Shown here piece after piece: positions 25,051 through 36,510 of a stretch of DNA of 64,000 nucleotides. The position numbers were made by a program, and so were the translations under genes. Position 1 is the first letter of the stretch. Each line of letters starts with the position of its first letter. A model generated the notes under the pieces. That model worked only from the letters and a program-made list of their open reading frames with translations, ran no database searches and was not told the origin of the DNA. The stretch is from NCBI RefSeq assembly GCF_003369915.1, contig NC_046674.1, positions 9,672,001 through 9,736,000 of the forward strand, read 5' to 3'. Origin of the DNA: Drosophila miranda (taxonomy: Eukaryota; Arthropoda; Insecta; Diptera; Drosophilidae).

Positions 25051-25179
25051 GCTCTGTTTCCAGATGTCTCCATCAGCATAAATCCGCATAAGTACCCGCA
25101 TAAATATGCGTATACCCTTATATGTAAATATGCGTAAAATATGAATGAATTTATTTCCTCAAATTAGCAATTAATTAAA

Positions 25180-26338
25180 CCCAAATTATAATGTTGTTTA
25201 ATTTTAATGCTCAGTGTGTTATCCGAGACGAGAGACTCGGCAATTTATGCGCAGAACAGCGAACACCGATTTAATTATGATTAAAGCCCCGATAGACATA
25301 AATAATTCAAGTGTTCATGGCAGCTCGAGGCGGTTCGAGCCATCGATGGAGGCTTCTCGTTTTCGTGGCTTGCCAATTTGGTCAAAGGCGCGGCTTGACA
25401 CTGAGCCAGAGAGAGATCCCACGAGAGTGGTGGGAAGAATACCCCTCCACTGACCCACCTCAACAGTTGCTGAGAGCGAAGCTCTCTCTCGGTGTATGCC
25501 CCAAATGGGTCAATAGTTTAATAGATCCCCCTCCCCACCCCCCCCCATCAGACCGAAAACACTGAGCACATGATGAGCTTTAAATGAGATGCGAATGCGA
25601 CTCGATTGGGAGGTCAATCTCGTACTCGTATTCCGATTGATAGAGACATCTACACATAGACAAAGATAGACAGATACAGATACATCTATCGCTCGTTCGT
25701 TTAGCATGCAAAACCCGCGCACAAGTCCTCAGGTGTTTGTGTGTTTGTGTTTCTTTCTTGTGCCTTTGTCTGGGGGCTAATGGCTTTTATGTTTGTGCGG
25801 CATTTGGGGCTTCTGTCACATGACACTCGATTGCTGTTTCTGTTTAATAAGCTCTCAGCCCGAGAGCAGGGCTGTGGAGTCTGCCCGAGAGGGGGGCTTC
25901 TAGGGGAGCTGGGAGAACGGACCCCTCTGGGGCGGAGCCCCTGGCGAGTGGCGACTCGGTTTGTTGCATAGTTCGGATGCCAATAAAAACGACCAACATT
26001 GATTTATACACAGGCGAGCATGCAAGGAAAACCAAACACGCGTTCGAGCAGTCAGCAGTCAAGCAGTCAACAATCGACAGTCAATAATCGACAGGTTTGT
26101 TAAGAGACAACAAATCAACATCAACACTTGGCTGCAAACAAAACAAAAGCCAGCAGAAGCAGCAGCAGCAGCAACAAAATGCCAAAAAGCTTCACAACAG
26201 AAGAAGCAACAAAAAGATAGAGAGAGAGAGAGCGGGAGAGGGACTCTCAGAGAAGAGGTAATGGCAGTGCATGCGAACGGGTCTGAGAACCGCAGAGAGT
26301 CCGACAGTCGACAGTCTCCTCTCTCCTCAGAGACCTCC
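25180..26338. other. intergenic region, no gene seen
   Basis: Only short frames and simple sequence occur, including CAGCAGCAG around 26158-26172 and a GA run at 26220-26232. Confidence 0.55.
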
Positions 26339-26580
26339 TATAAAAAGCATCTTCGGCGGGGGCACAAATTTTAATCAGCTGCCAAAGCTTCGCAGTGGAA
26401 CATCATTAAGGGATCGACGCAAGCGGTGGATCTATCGTAGCACAGCCATCCAAGAATCGAGCTGAGAATCGATCGATAATCGGGAATAAGAACATCGAAT
26501 ATCGAACATCGAATATCGAATACCATAAAGTGCAGACAGTTGTTTTTTCTAGTTTAATTTTTTGTAAACAAATCAATAAA

Positions 26581-27266
26581 ATGAGCCCCAAAGTGAGTGA
26601 GAGTTTTGGAAGAAAGTGATGAAAGAAAGCCCCCCAAAAGGGATTAATCCCCAATCGAAACCCTTTCAGGTATCCTTCCTGTGCCTGCTGCTCCTGCAGC
26701 TGTTGAATGCCGCCTTCGGAGACGTCTCCCATCTGGAGTACACGATCACCCCCAGCTCCCAGGTGGCATACTACCACTATCCCGCCCCGCGTCAGCAGCT
26801 GCCACAGCGAGTGCAACAGCAACAGCAACAGCAGCAGCAGCAGCAGCAGAGGTATCAGCCTCCCCAGCAACAGTACCAGCAATTGGCCCGACAGTTTGCT
26901 GCCCCCCACCTGGAGCACGCCGCCTTCACGCAGGCACTCACCAGCCAGGGATATGTCTTTGGAGCACCCTCGGCGCCACTGCCAGCGGTCCAGGCGGCAC
27001 CTCAGCCCCCGCAACAGTCGCAGCCACTGAAGGCACCGAAGCCTGCCCCACTTGCAGCTGCCACAGGCCGCTCGATTGCTGGGGGAGTCGCCTCCGTCTC
27101 CGCCTCCATGGATGCCAATTCGCTGAACCTCAAGCTGCCGGTGCCCTTCGGCCTGGCACCCCTGAACGTGGCACAGCTGCCCCTCCAGGCGGGGGCGCCC
27201 TACGCCAGCGTGCCACACACCACGGGCCTCACCTCCTACGGAACTCCGCAGATCCAAAGGCGCTAG
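26581..27266 (+). CDS. Gln/Pro/Ala-rich secreted protein, 202 aa, two exons
   Basis: Exon 1 (26581-26592) encodes MSPK. A 77-nt phase-0 intron (GTGAGT...TTTCAG, 26593-26669) follows, and exon 2 runs to the TAG at 27264-27266. The signal peptide is VSFLCLLLLQLLNAAFG, followed by a short conserved-looking stretch (DVSHLEYTITPSSQVAYYHY). A poly-Gln tract of about 12 residues, encoded by CAG/CAA, comes next, and then a Pro/Ala/Gln region. The last third is more complex (NSLNLKLPVPFGLAPLNVAQ) and may be a real folded or binding segment. TATAAAAA is at 26339-26346, giving a 5' leader of about 210 nt. AATAAA is at 27291-27296. Confidence 0.87.
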
Positions 27267-27296
27267 GAATGCCACACCATTCAGTAGTAGAATAAA

Positions 27297-29685
27297 TTAC
27301 AAATAATATTAAAGCGATAAAGATATAGATAAAGATAGACAGATGGACAGCGTCACATCCCGACTGATCTGCAAACTGCGATGATGACCGCTCATAGTAC
27401 TCCTCATAGCGAATACCACATTGAATACCCATACACCGTGCACCTTCAACATTAAACATTAAAATAAACTTGCCATCTGAACGTATCTCTGGGTTTATTG
27501 GCCATTGGATCCTCCTCTCATTGCCATCTGAGCCATCGTTTGATGCATTTGCATAATACACGTATACGTATACGTATACGTATGCGCATACGCATACGCA
27601 TACGAGTGTCGAGCTGAAGGTTGCCCCCCAAAAAAAAAGAGGTCTTCATCCAATGGTTTACACCTTTCACTCCCCACTCCACTCCACTCCACACCACTCT
27701 TCGGTCTTCACTCCACTGTAGTCCAGTCCATCGAATGGGCCAACTAATTTGCATACAAATACACACAAATCGGGCCAAGATATCTCCTCTCCATCATCTT
27801 TGGCTATTGGGCTCTTGGCTTTTGCGACTCATGACGAGAGAGAGAGAGAGAGACCTTAAACCTTAAACTTGGCATTGGAACACAGATAGAGAGACGGACA
27901 GACAGAGCCTCAGAGCTGTTAAAACATGGCTTAAACCCAATCAAAGCCCCCTTAGCGCTCAGCTCTTAACTCTTAAATCTGACGTATATTTATCGAACGT
28001 CAATTAAGCCCCCAAAGTGTCATCGATCAGAATCTGGGAACGGAACTCAGATCTGAGATCTGGATCTGGTGGATCTGGGGATGGGATAAAACCTGCTTTC
28101 CCATAAAAACAGAAACAGGAATATGTCCCGCATACTCTGAATAAATTTCAATTTCCAAAAATCCATTAAAACAAACGGTACCCCACAGCCACGAATAATT
28201 CTTGGGGGCTGGCTGAAGAAGGGGCTTCTCTGAACCGATCAAAAAGGTTAACTAGGAAATGAGTGGATTGTGAATTGTGGATGGAGTTTGGAGTGGTGTG
28301 AAGATGGAAGATTGAAGATACAAGATCTTGATGTCTGCAGAAATGGTAATGATGATGGAGATGGCGATGGTATGTAGTCGTAGCACAGCATTTCCGTGCT
28401 TGACTCACTGGAAAATCTTCGCGTCATCAGTCGAGAATCAGAGAATTTCAGCCGAGCAACTCAGTCTCAAGAATGGAATGGAATGGGAGGGGGGAAAAGA
28501 GAGGTCACAGACTGTGGAGACCGCCTGTTGCGGTGGCAGCAACACGGATACAGTTACATGCGTTCCCCAGACAACAGCTCGACTCATCGACTCATCGACT
28601 CGACCACTCGTCATCGCGTCCACAGCCTTGAGAGATCAGCGTCATAATCATCTGATCTGATTGGTGGCTGGGGCCAGAAGCAAGACGAAGTGGAGATGCT
28701 CTACCTGTTGAATGGACATCTGTCCAGAGGATTCTGCCAGCCCAAGGAGATCTCCATGAATGCTGAAAACAAGCATCAAGCTCTGAGAGCATTACCTCTT
28801 CTCAGAGAGAGAGAGAGAGAGAGAGGGCAAAGTGTTGGCTTCAGGCCAGCACATCAGATGACGATGGACCAGGCCAGCACGTGACCGCACTCGGATGGCT
28901 CATTAAGTCCAAGAGCCGGTTTCGACCAGCACGCTGTTGGCTGCTTATTGCTTGATGGTTGCTTGTTGCTTGTTTCTCGCCGCTTCTCCGCCTCGATGGC
29001 CAATTAAGGCGCCTGACTGATCTGTGGGCAAAACGGGAGGGAGGTGGAGAGTGAGAGAGGAGTGGGGGTGGGAGTGGCAGAGTCAGATTCATCCTGTGGA
29101 CACAGATGGCGTCAAGGTCAATTTGGGGAAACAGAGGAGCAAACAGCGCCACAAAGACCGGCGGCAAGGATGAGAGCTACATTTACGAGTGAATTTTATG
29201 GGGGATCTGGGGCATTAAAATGCGAACTAATGAGACATTTAGCTGGGGGGTTTGCCAGCTTGGAGGCGGCCATTTTATGGCCCATTTGGCTTAGATTGCG
29301 TACGAAACGGGTAGCAGAGGCAGGGGCAGGAGCAGCTGCAGGGCAGCAGACATTGATGGCCCAAACAGACTGCAAATTGGCTGACCACCAACCACCGACA
29401 GCCGACAGCCGCTCTGCTACCCACTGGAATCCCACATACATTGCATACAAAGTGGATCACAGATCGAAGATCGAAGCGCGAACCACTTGAGCGGACAACT
29501 TCCGACATTATTTGGCATATTTTGGCAATTGAAGCAGCGTGGCACGTAGCCCGTCGCAGCACCGTGGGTGATGCCATCAGGTATTCGAGCCACATCCAGG
29601 GGCAGGCACTCGGCAGTCGATCGGCAGAAGAAGCGACCAAAAAACAGACAGAATGTCCCTCAAAAGCGATCACTGGACAGAGCTG
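27297..29685. other. intergenic region with simple repeats
   Basis: No gene is seen. It includes a self-complementary ACGTAT/GCATAC repeat (27560-27604), a (GA)n run at 27838-27852, CTCATCGA repeats near 28573-28592 and a (GA)n run at 28806-28824. A Gly-Val-coding GGGGTGGGAGTG stretch at 29060 is simple sequence only. Confidence 0.55.
27560..27604. repeat. self-complementary hexanucleotide repeat
   Basis: About four ACGTAT units pass through ATGCGCAT into GCATAC units. Each unit and the junction are near-palindromic, so the tract can fold on itself. Confidence 0.9.
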
Positions 29686-29759
29686 TATATAAGGCCCTCG
29701 GTCGGATGGGAATGTACATTATCGCTCAAGAGCTTTAGACACAACCCCACCACAGCAAA

Positions 29760-30400
29760 ATGTTCAAGTTTGTGAGTAAATCCGAAGGATCCAAGCATTC
29801 CATTGATGGAAGATCTAACCAGAATCTCTCTCTCTCTCTCCCTTCCAGTTGGTTATTGCCGCCCTCATCGCCTGCTCCTCGGCCAAGCCCGGTCTGGTGG
29901 CTCCACTCAGTCTTCCCGTGGGTGGCGTTCCTCTGGCCACCGCCCCAGTGGCCGGTGTGCCCGTGGTCACGGCTCCCCTGTCAGCCGCCGGTGGCAGCAG
30001 CCAGGTGGATGTCCGCAACAACTACGACGGCACCCTCTCCTCCTACACGACGGCTCCGTTCGAGTACGCCGGACCCGTCTCCAGCCGCTACGTGTCGGGT
30101 GTTCCGGCCGCCCCCGCCCTGGTGTCCGCCCGGTACGCTGCTGCTCCCCTGACGGCCGCCGCCGCCGCTTACTCCGCTCCGCTGACGGCTGCCTACTCGA
30201 CTCCTTACGCCTCTGCCCTGGGAGCTGCCGCCGCCTACTCTGCCTATCCCTACGCCGCTCCCTACGCCTCTCCCTACGCCTCTCCCTACGCTGCTCCCTA
30301 CGCCGCTCCCTACGCCGCTCCCTACGCCTCTCCCTACGCCTCTCCCTACCTCGCCTCCCCCTACGCCGCTCCCTACGCTGCTCCCCAAGTCGTGGTCTAA
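29760..30400 (+). CDS. Ala/Tyr/Pro-repeat secreted cuticle-like protein, 187 aa, two exons
   Basis: Exon 1 (29760-29771) encodes MFKF. A 77-nt phase-0 intron (GTGAGT, then a CT-rich tract, CCAG, 29772-29848) follows, and exon 2 runs to the TAA at 30398-30400. The signal peptide is [12 protein letters not shown] with mature start KPGLVAP. A non-repetitive motif [19 protein letters not shown] follows. The gene at 45744 shares its pattern SSQ...RN...G. The C-terminal half is a tandem YAAPYASP repeat, near-identical also at DNA level (CCCTACGCC units, 30250-30385). TATATAAG lies at 29686-29693 and ATTAAA at 30457-30462. Confidence 0.92.
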
Positions 30401-30462
30401 GGAAAACGCCAGACACCAAGCTATAGCCAATTTTTTGTAACTGTACTAACTTTTTGATTAAA

Positions 30463-30885
30463 TGCGAAACTAAAAAGTTTGCCCCCACCAACAAATGCTT
30501 GGATTGCACTGCCACGGGGCGGGGGGCGGTATTGTGATTTATGGATTATCATAATCGCATTCGAACGAAGAAACTGTCAATGGGGGTTACATGGGTTATA
30601 TAATCCGGGGGGGGGGGGCAAGCTTTCAAATCGCCCAAGAAGTTATTGGCCCTAGCCATCGATCCAACCATCCGGCCATTCATCCACCGATGGTGGCAGT
30701 CACGACTCACTGACCAACTAAAGCGGATTACCATTGCCTCATTGCCTCGTTGCCCCATTGCCTCACCCGCAGCCCAGCCCAGCCCATACTCGTGGACCCA
30801 CTTGGCAGTCGCGGCACTGCCAGGTGGGGGCCAGGGGGAAATGGAAAGTGAAGAAGAGCGGCGGGCAGGGCCCCAGCCATTTCCC
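30463..30885. other. short intergenic region
   Basis: No coding sequence is seen. It contains a G run at 30608-30618 and a TATATAA near 30597 with no gene behind it. Confidence 0.55.
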
Positions 30886-30991
30886 TATAAATATTAACGA
30901 GTGTTGACAATGGACAAACACTAATCACACAGCTCTGAGGGCGAGCATATCCTAGAAGTCCCAGCAACAAAACCACAAAGCTCCAAGCACA

Positions 30992-31787
30992 ATGCGGCAC
31001 CACATTTGGGTAAGGATTCGAGGAGTCCTCAATCGCACTGATGGACTCAAATACGACTAAAATCTTCCCACAGGCACTCGCTCTGGCGATCCTCTTGGCG
31101 GCGGGGGAGGCCAAGCCTTCGGCACACTTTGATCAGCACTTCAATCCACACTTCAATCAGCACTTCAATCACTTCGATCCGCACCATTTCGAGCACTTGG
31201 AGCCGCTGCACGCACCACTGCAGGCTCCGCTGGCGGAGCATTTGGATTACGGGGTGCCATTCGCAGATCCGTTCCTGCCAGCGCCTGCCCCACCACCAGC
31301 CTTTGCCCCAGCACCACCCGTATACGCACCGGCACCACCCGTTTATGGACCGGCACCAGCGCTTGTGGCTCCTCCGCCACCGCAATTCATTCCTGCACCA
31401 CCGGTATACGCAGCCGCACCACCAGTATTCGCACCCGCACCACTTCTGCCCGCTCCAGCTCCTCTGCTGCCCGCTCCAGCTCCTCTTCTGCCCGCTCCAG
31501 CTCCCCTTCCCCATCATCTTCTGCCAGCTGCCACGCCCTTCCTCCCACCCGCTGAGCTGACGATAACCCACCAGGTGCTGCCACCCGTCCTGGAGGCCGC
31601 GCCCTTTGCGACGCCCACCTACCGGGCGATTCCCGGGCCAAAGACCACCACCCACCATGTGTCCATCGGCTACGCCTTCCCCAAGCTGCTCGCCCACTCA
31701 CACACCCACCCCCACCCCCAGCACGCCCACCTGCGTGCCCTGCCCCTCACGAAGCTGATCCACAAGCATCACCATTCCCTCTTCTAG
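30992..31787 (+). CDS. His-rich and Pro/Ala-rich secreted protein, 243 aa, two exons
   Basis: Exon 1 (30992-31009) encodes MRHHIW. A 64-nt phase-0 intron (GTAAGG...CCACAG, 31010-31073) follows, and exon 2 runs to the TAG at 31785-31787. The signal peptide (ALALAILLAAGEA then KPS) precedes a His-rich block (HFDQHFNPHFNQHFNHFDPH). A Pro/Ala repeat region follows (PPVYAPAPPVYGPAP, then LLPAPAPLLPAPAP), then a less repetitive part (LTITHQVLPPVLE, TTTHHVSIGYAFPKLL) and a second His-rich tail (HSHTHPHPQHAH, HKHHHSLF). Histidine blocks suggest metal binding or cross-linking, which is inference. TATAAATA lies at 30886-30893 and AATAAA at 31917-31922. Confidence 0.9.
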
Positions 31788-31922
31788 GACTGCACCTTGG
31801 GGACCGGATGGGATGGATTATGCGAAGCTAACCAAAGAACGAATCAAAAAACTAATTTAGTAAATCCCAAACGATAACATTCTATGTAAAAATCCATTAT
31901 TTATCGATTAACTAGAATAAAA

Positions 31923-32921
31923 TTTAAACAAAATTGAATTTTTTTTTTTTCAATTTCCTATTTTTTAGCAAAACTGATCCGATAAGTGGGTATGTGTGTG
32001 GGCTTAGGTATGAGTGTGCACACATATGTAAATAAGATCAGTTATACAATGGTTGAGGTTCATATACCATCTTCTATGTGGCGCGGATGCTTTTGGGATG
32101 GCATTCATCGATCGATTAGCCAGGCCTCGATTACGATAGCAGAGATCCATCCTGCGATCACTTTAGCTCCGTCTGGGAAATGGCAAAATCTCAAGGAATG
32201 CCTTGCATTGCCTTGAATCAAATTACCAGTACATCGTACAGTAAATACCCCAAAATACTCGCACTCGTGTACAGGTGATGGATAATCTGATTGAATCTCT
32301 CATTACACACCAGACGCCGAGTCGTAATGCCGCCAAATGTGGTGTTGCCCGCCTCTAACGCGAGGGAAGGCAGAAATGTTGTTCGTAAATTTCCACTGCA
32401 CGCAACAAGAAATCGAATCAGAAATTCCAGACACAGCAACAGCCACAGCCACAGCAACAGCAACACACGCGACAATTGTTGCAACAACAGTGTATTCCAA
32501 TTAAATGGCAGGGCGAGGGTGAGGTGGAGCTGGAGCTGGAGCTGGAGGGGACAGCACGTATTTTGGGTAAGTAATTGGGGGGGCTAACGTGGGGCGGTTC
32601 GAGGCGTGGCGGGGCGGGTTTCTTGTCATAAGCAAAGCGAAATCTTGCCCAATATCCAATATCCCCGGTCATTGGGCTAGGTTATGGTCCGGAATTGCGT
32701 GCAATTATGAAAGCCAAGGAGCAGGGCAGGGCAGGGCACTCTTCGCGGGAGGCGGGGAGGCCATGTGTCGCACGTAAGAGGCGACCAATTGATTATTAAG
32801 TACATACGAAATGTCGCACTGGCGCCCTTCGACGGGCCCGATATAGAAAGTCTTGCAAGGTATTTTCGTATGCTCCGCCACGGACTCCATTCGATTCGAT
32901 TCGATTCGTTTCGGGGAGAAT
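31923..32921. other. intergenic region, no gene seen
   Basis: It carries CCACAG/CAACAG simple repeats at 32436-32466 and GGAGCT repeats near 32526-32548. No convincing frame or splice pattern is present. Confidence 0.55.
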
Positions 32922-33027
32922 TATAAAAGCATTGATCGGCCGACAGTTCGATATCAAAGCCTAGTCAGCCCTCAAGCTAATCACACAGCTCCAGTCCCGA
33001 TCCCAATCCCAAGCCAAGCCAAGCAAG

Positions 33028-33698
33028 ATGTTCGCCAAGATTATGGTAAGTCCGGAGGATATTCTTGGGGATCGATCCATCTACATCATCCTCCCCCTTC
33101 GTTCCAGCTCGTTGCTCTCTGCGTGGCCACCGCCCAGGCTGGTCTGCTGCCCTTCCACGCCGGCCCCGTTCCTCTGGCGGCACCAGTGGCCACCGCCGGA
33201 GTGGTGGCTCCCTACGCCTCCAGCTTCAATGCCCATCGCATCAATCACGCCGTGGCCTACCCCGTGGCTCCTGCTCCCGCTCCCGTGGCCTTTGCCGCTC
33301 CCGCTCCAGTGCCAGTGGCTGGCCCCGCTCCTGTGGCCTTTGCTGCTCCTGCTCCTGCATTCGCCGCTCCTGCTTTCGCTGGCTTTGCGCCCGGATTCGC
33401 GGCTCCTGCTCCGTTGGCATTCGCCGCCCCCAACAAGGTAGCCTTCGGTCTGCCCGCCTTCGCTGCTCCCGCCCTGGCCCCGGCCCCACCAAAGGTGGCC
33501 TTCGCAGCCCCAGCCCCAGCCCCGGCTCTGGCTCCAGCACCTGCTCCACTGGCCGCTCCGGTGGCTGCTCCCCTGGGATTCGCCGCTCCAGCGCCCGTGG
33601 CATTCGCCGCACCCGCAAAGTTCGGCTTTGGACCATTCGCGGCCGCTCCTCTGGCCGTCGGACCCAAGTTCGCCGCCCCCTCCCCCTACTTCTTCTAG
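33028..33698 (+). CDS. Ala/Pro/Phe-rich secreted cuticle-like protein, 202 aa, two exons
   Basis: Exon 1 (33028-33045) encodes MFAKIM. A 62-nt phase-0 intron (GTAAGT...TTCCAG, 33046-33107) follows, and exon 2 runs to the TAG at 33696-33698. The signal peptide is LVALCVATAQA with mature start GLLPFHAGPVPLAAP. A short unique stretch contains SFNAHRINHAVAYP. The rest is dominated by AFAAPAP-type repeats, with four or more VAFAAPAPV units, and ends PSPYFF. TATAAAAG lies at 32922-32929 and AATAAA at 33840-33845. The 3' end converges with the minus-strand gene at 33893-34236. Confidence 0.9.
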
Positions 33699-33892
33699 GG
33701 ATCACAGACCGCCCATCCCTCCATCCGCCATCCGTCCTATTAGCACGTAGAACATAGCCCGAATTTCCCCTAGAGCGAGAGAGAGAGCAGAAATGCTTGG
33801 CGAACACACACACATACCGTAGGCGAGTGTAGTGCTCGTAATAAATCCATTATAAATATATTTATTGCAAGTCTTTCAATCAGGGATCCCCC

Positions 33893-34236
33893 TTAGGATC
33901 CCCCTTCTGGCCACCGTCGGACGTTCTTCACGTGGCCAATGCGCTGGAAGAGGGGCACGTGCTCGAAGGGCGTGTGGGAGATGGGCACCGAGTCGTAGGT
34001 GACGTGGGCAATCTTCGTGAGGGGCGCTACAATGGTGTAGCCAGGATGTTGCTCGTGCAGTGGATGGCGATAGATCGGATAGACCGGATGGTGGTGGTAG
34101 ATCACGGTGGCGGCCAGTCCCAGCTGGAGGCTCGCACTCAGCAGCAGGAAACACATGAAAGTCTTCCAAGAAGCGATTAAAGATCAGAATACCTACAGTA
34201 CACATCCCATTCCTGGTTTACCTTGAGCACTCCCAT
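33893..34236 (-). CDS. His/Pro/Tyr-rich small secreted protein, 94 aa, two exons
   Basis: Exon 1 (34236-34222) encodes MGVLK. A 59-nt phase-0 intron (GTAAAC...TGGAAG, 34221-34163) follows, and exon 2 (34162-33893) ends with TAA. The signal peptide is TFMCFLLLSASLQLGLA, then TVIYHHHPVYPIYRHPLH. The C-terminal part is not repetitive (IVAPLTKIAHVTYDSVPIS, then a basic end with RIGHVKNVRRW), which suggests a constrained sequence. The acceptor tract is weak, so the junction could differ slightly. TATAAATT (minus) is at 34314-34321 and AATAAA (minus) at 33861-33866, only 27 nt past the stop. I do not recognise a family. Confidence 0.85.
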
Positions 34237-34321
34237 CCTCGTCCTCGTCCGCTGTGTTGCTTTTGTGACTGCGACTGCACTTGGACTAAGGAGCGGCCCG
34301 TTGAAGGCCACTCAATTTATA

Positions 34322-35435
34322 GGCCCCTCTTCTGGTCTTCCGCCCCATGAATGTTCCCACATTCGATCGTACAGTTAGGAGAACCGGTTGCATTTCCTTT
34401 GTAACCCCATGCCCCATGGAACCTGTTGCAACATCTCCCCAAAGCCACTCTGCCATCGATCCGCCCCGCCTCTCTCCCTCTCTCCGTAAACCCGTTTTCA
34501 AGTTCAAGTTTAAACCGTCTTGCGGCTGGTCTACGCTGGGGATTGTCCAAGTGTCAGTGACTCTTTTGTGCACATAATTATACTACAGATACTCGTGTCG
34601 TATCTCTCGCTTTACATTTCTCTTTCTGCTTTTTATGGGCCGTGTGTGTTAGTCGGTCCCTGTCTCCGTCTCCGTCTCCGTCTCCGTCGCTTCCATTGTC
34701 TATGATCGATCTATCGTTAGGCGTTGCCCAATCATTCATTCGTTTGATGATAGCTCTTCGGAGGTGTAAAGAATTGATTAGTCTCTGGCTTTATTTGGCA
34801 GAGATTGGTGCTCTTTAAGCATAAATTATACCCTCTAATCGATGCATACCCTTGACGGAGTGCCGCAGACCTTTGTCTGTCTTTGGGCACATGTTTGTCA
34901 ATCGATAAGTGGCATTCAATGGGCAGATGGATCGTAAAGATACAGAAAGAGCATCCAGAAATGTGTCTTAATTGAATCTTTCATCTCTGCTTTGACCCCA
35001 ATCTCAGTCCCAAGCGACAGTTCTCAGTCAAAATCTTTTGATTGCTGCGCCCCCATGAATGGGCCACCCACCGGATGATTCCGCTTGAGATTCAGAGCTG
35101 CTGCCGCTGCCGCTGCCGCTGCTGTGGCGACTGGTAATGGTAAATGGGGAACTGGTACAAGTAAATGCCAAACCCGATCCGATCGCTGATTATTCAATGG
35201 AGGAGGCCCAAATGGAGCCGAAACTCGCATGGAACTGGCTTTCGTGTGACGTCGTCCGCGGCCAAGGATGGCTCTGTGGCAAGTGGCTGGTGGCTGGTGG
35301 CAAGTGGCAGGCTTGGGCTTGGGCTTGGGCTGTGGTTTGGGCTGTAACTGGAAGTGAATTAGATTAGCCATTTGCAGTGCTCATTAGATCACCGATGGCC
35401 ATTTTGGGCAGGACTCGAGTGCAGCTGGGGACTGG
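34322..35435. other. intergenic region, no gene seen
   Basis: It contains CCGTCT repeats at about 34659-34689, a CTGCCG repeat near 35100-35120 and GGCTTG repeats near 35310-35330. Nothing coding can be supported. Confidence 0.55.
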
Positions 35436-35546
35436 TATAAAAGACCGAGGCTCCGAGCAACTGCAGCAACATTATTGGATCCGACAGTCCCCAGAGCAGA
35501 CACACCGATACAGCGATACAGCGACAGCAACCATCCAGCCAGCCAC

Positions 35547-36077
35547 ATGATGAAGGGAGTAAGTAAAGGATACCCGCGAAAAGGATACCCATTTGACCCT
35601 GTGTCCTGTTCCCCCACGCAGTTGATACTCGTGACGGTCCTGTGCCTGACGACGAGAGGACTGGCAGCTCCTGCCCCCGATCCAGAGCCAGCGCCATCCC
35701 CTGCCCCCGCTCCGGCACCTGCTCCAGCTCCAGCCCCTGCTCCGTCTGGCATTGGGATTGGCCTGGGACATAGCTACGGACTGGGACTGGGACTGGGTCT
35801 GGGCGTCGGCCACTACGGCGGCTACCATGGCGGATACCACGGAGGATTGGGCCTGGACCTGGGATACCACGCGCCCATCATCTCCAAGACGATCATCGGA
35901 AAGAGCTATCTAGGCGGCTATGGGGGCTACGGGGGCTACGGGCTGGGCCATGGCTACGGCCTGGGTCTGGGCCACGGCTACCTGGGGGGCTACGGACACG
36001 GACTCTACGGAGGACACGGCTTGGGTCTGGGTGTGGGTCTGGGTCTAGGCGGCTACGGCTACGGGCATGGCTGGTAG
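35547..36077 (+). CDS. Gly/Leu/Tyr-rich secreted cuticle-like protein, 155 aa, two exons
   Basis: Exon 1 (35547-35558) encodes MMKG. A 63-nt phase-0 intron (GTAAGT...CACGCAG, 35559-35621) follows, and exon 2 runs to the TAG at 36075-36077. The signal peptide is LILVTVLCLTTRGLA, followed by a Pro-Ala run (APAPDPEPAPSPAPAPAP). The long Gly-rich body carries GLGLGLGLG and GGYGGYGGYGLGHGYG repeats, with one non-repetitive island (YHAPIISKTIIGKSYLGG). A second ATG directly follows the first, so the start could be at 35550. TATAAAAG lies at 35436-35443 and AATAAA at 36229-36234. Confidence 0.9.
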   Translation: MMKGVSKGYPRKGYPFDPVSCSPTQLILVTVLCLTTRGLAAPAPDPEPAPSPAPAPAPAPAPAPAPSGIGIGLGHSYGLGLGLGLGVGHYGGYHGGYHGGLGLDLGYHAPIISKTIIGKSYLGGYGGYGGYGLGHGYGLGLGHGYLGGYGHGLYGGHGLGLGVGLGLGGYGYGHGW

Positions 36078-36510
36078 AAGCCACTCCGATCCGACCCCAA
36101 CGAAGCTCCAACTAACGTCAAGGCGAGCGTGCAACATGTGAGAGTTTCCAATCGAGTCATACGCAACATATTCCGATAGCCTTAATCAATCAATCAATCA
36201 CTCAGTCAGTCAGCCAATCAAGCCATCAAATAAATTTATCTGACCTGAACAACACACAAAATCGATCGAGAGTTTCATTTGAGTGAATCGTGGCCAAGGA
36301 TCTTCTGGAAAGGACATCCGAGCGGGGTTTTCCCCGTAGAAAAATGCATTTTGAAAGTTTTGAAATGGAAACGAAATATATTGGTACATAATTCAACCTC
36401 AGAATTCACTTTTTAAACATTGTTTTCTTTTGAAGCACAAATTCCCCTCCTCTGGATGAAACGAATGAAGAGCTGGAAGGAGGAGGCATGGAGGAGGCAT
36501 CCGCATCCGT

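Noticed and set aside
24124-25101. 325-codon minus-strand frame opposite the Pro/Ala/Val gene
   Set aside because: It is a Cys/Arg-rich shadow of Pro/Ala codons. The sense strand has promoter, splice sites and signal peptide.
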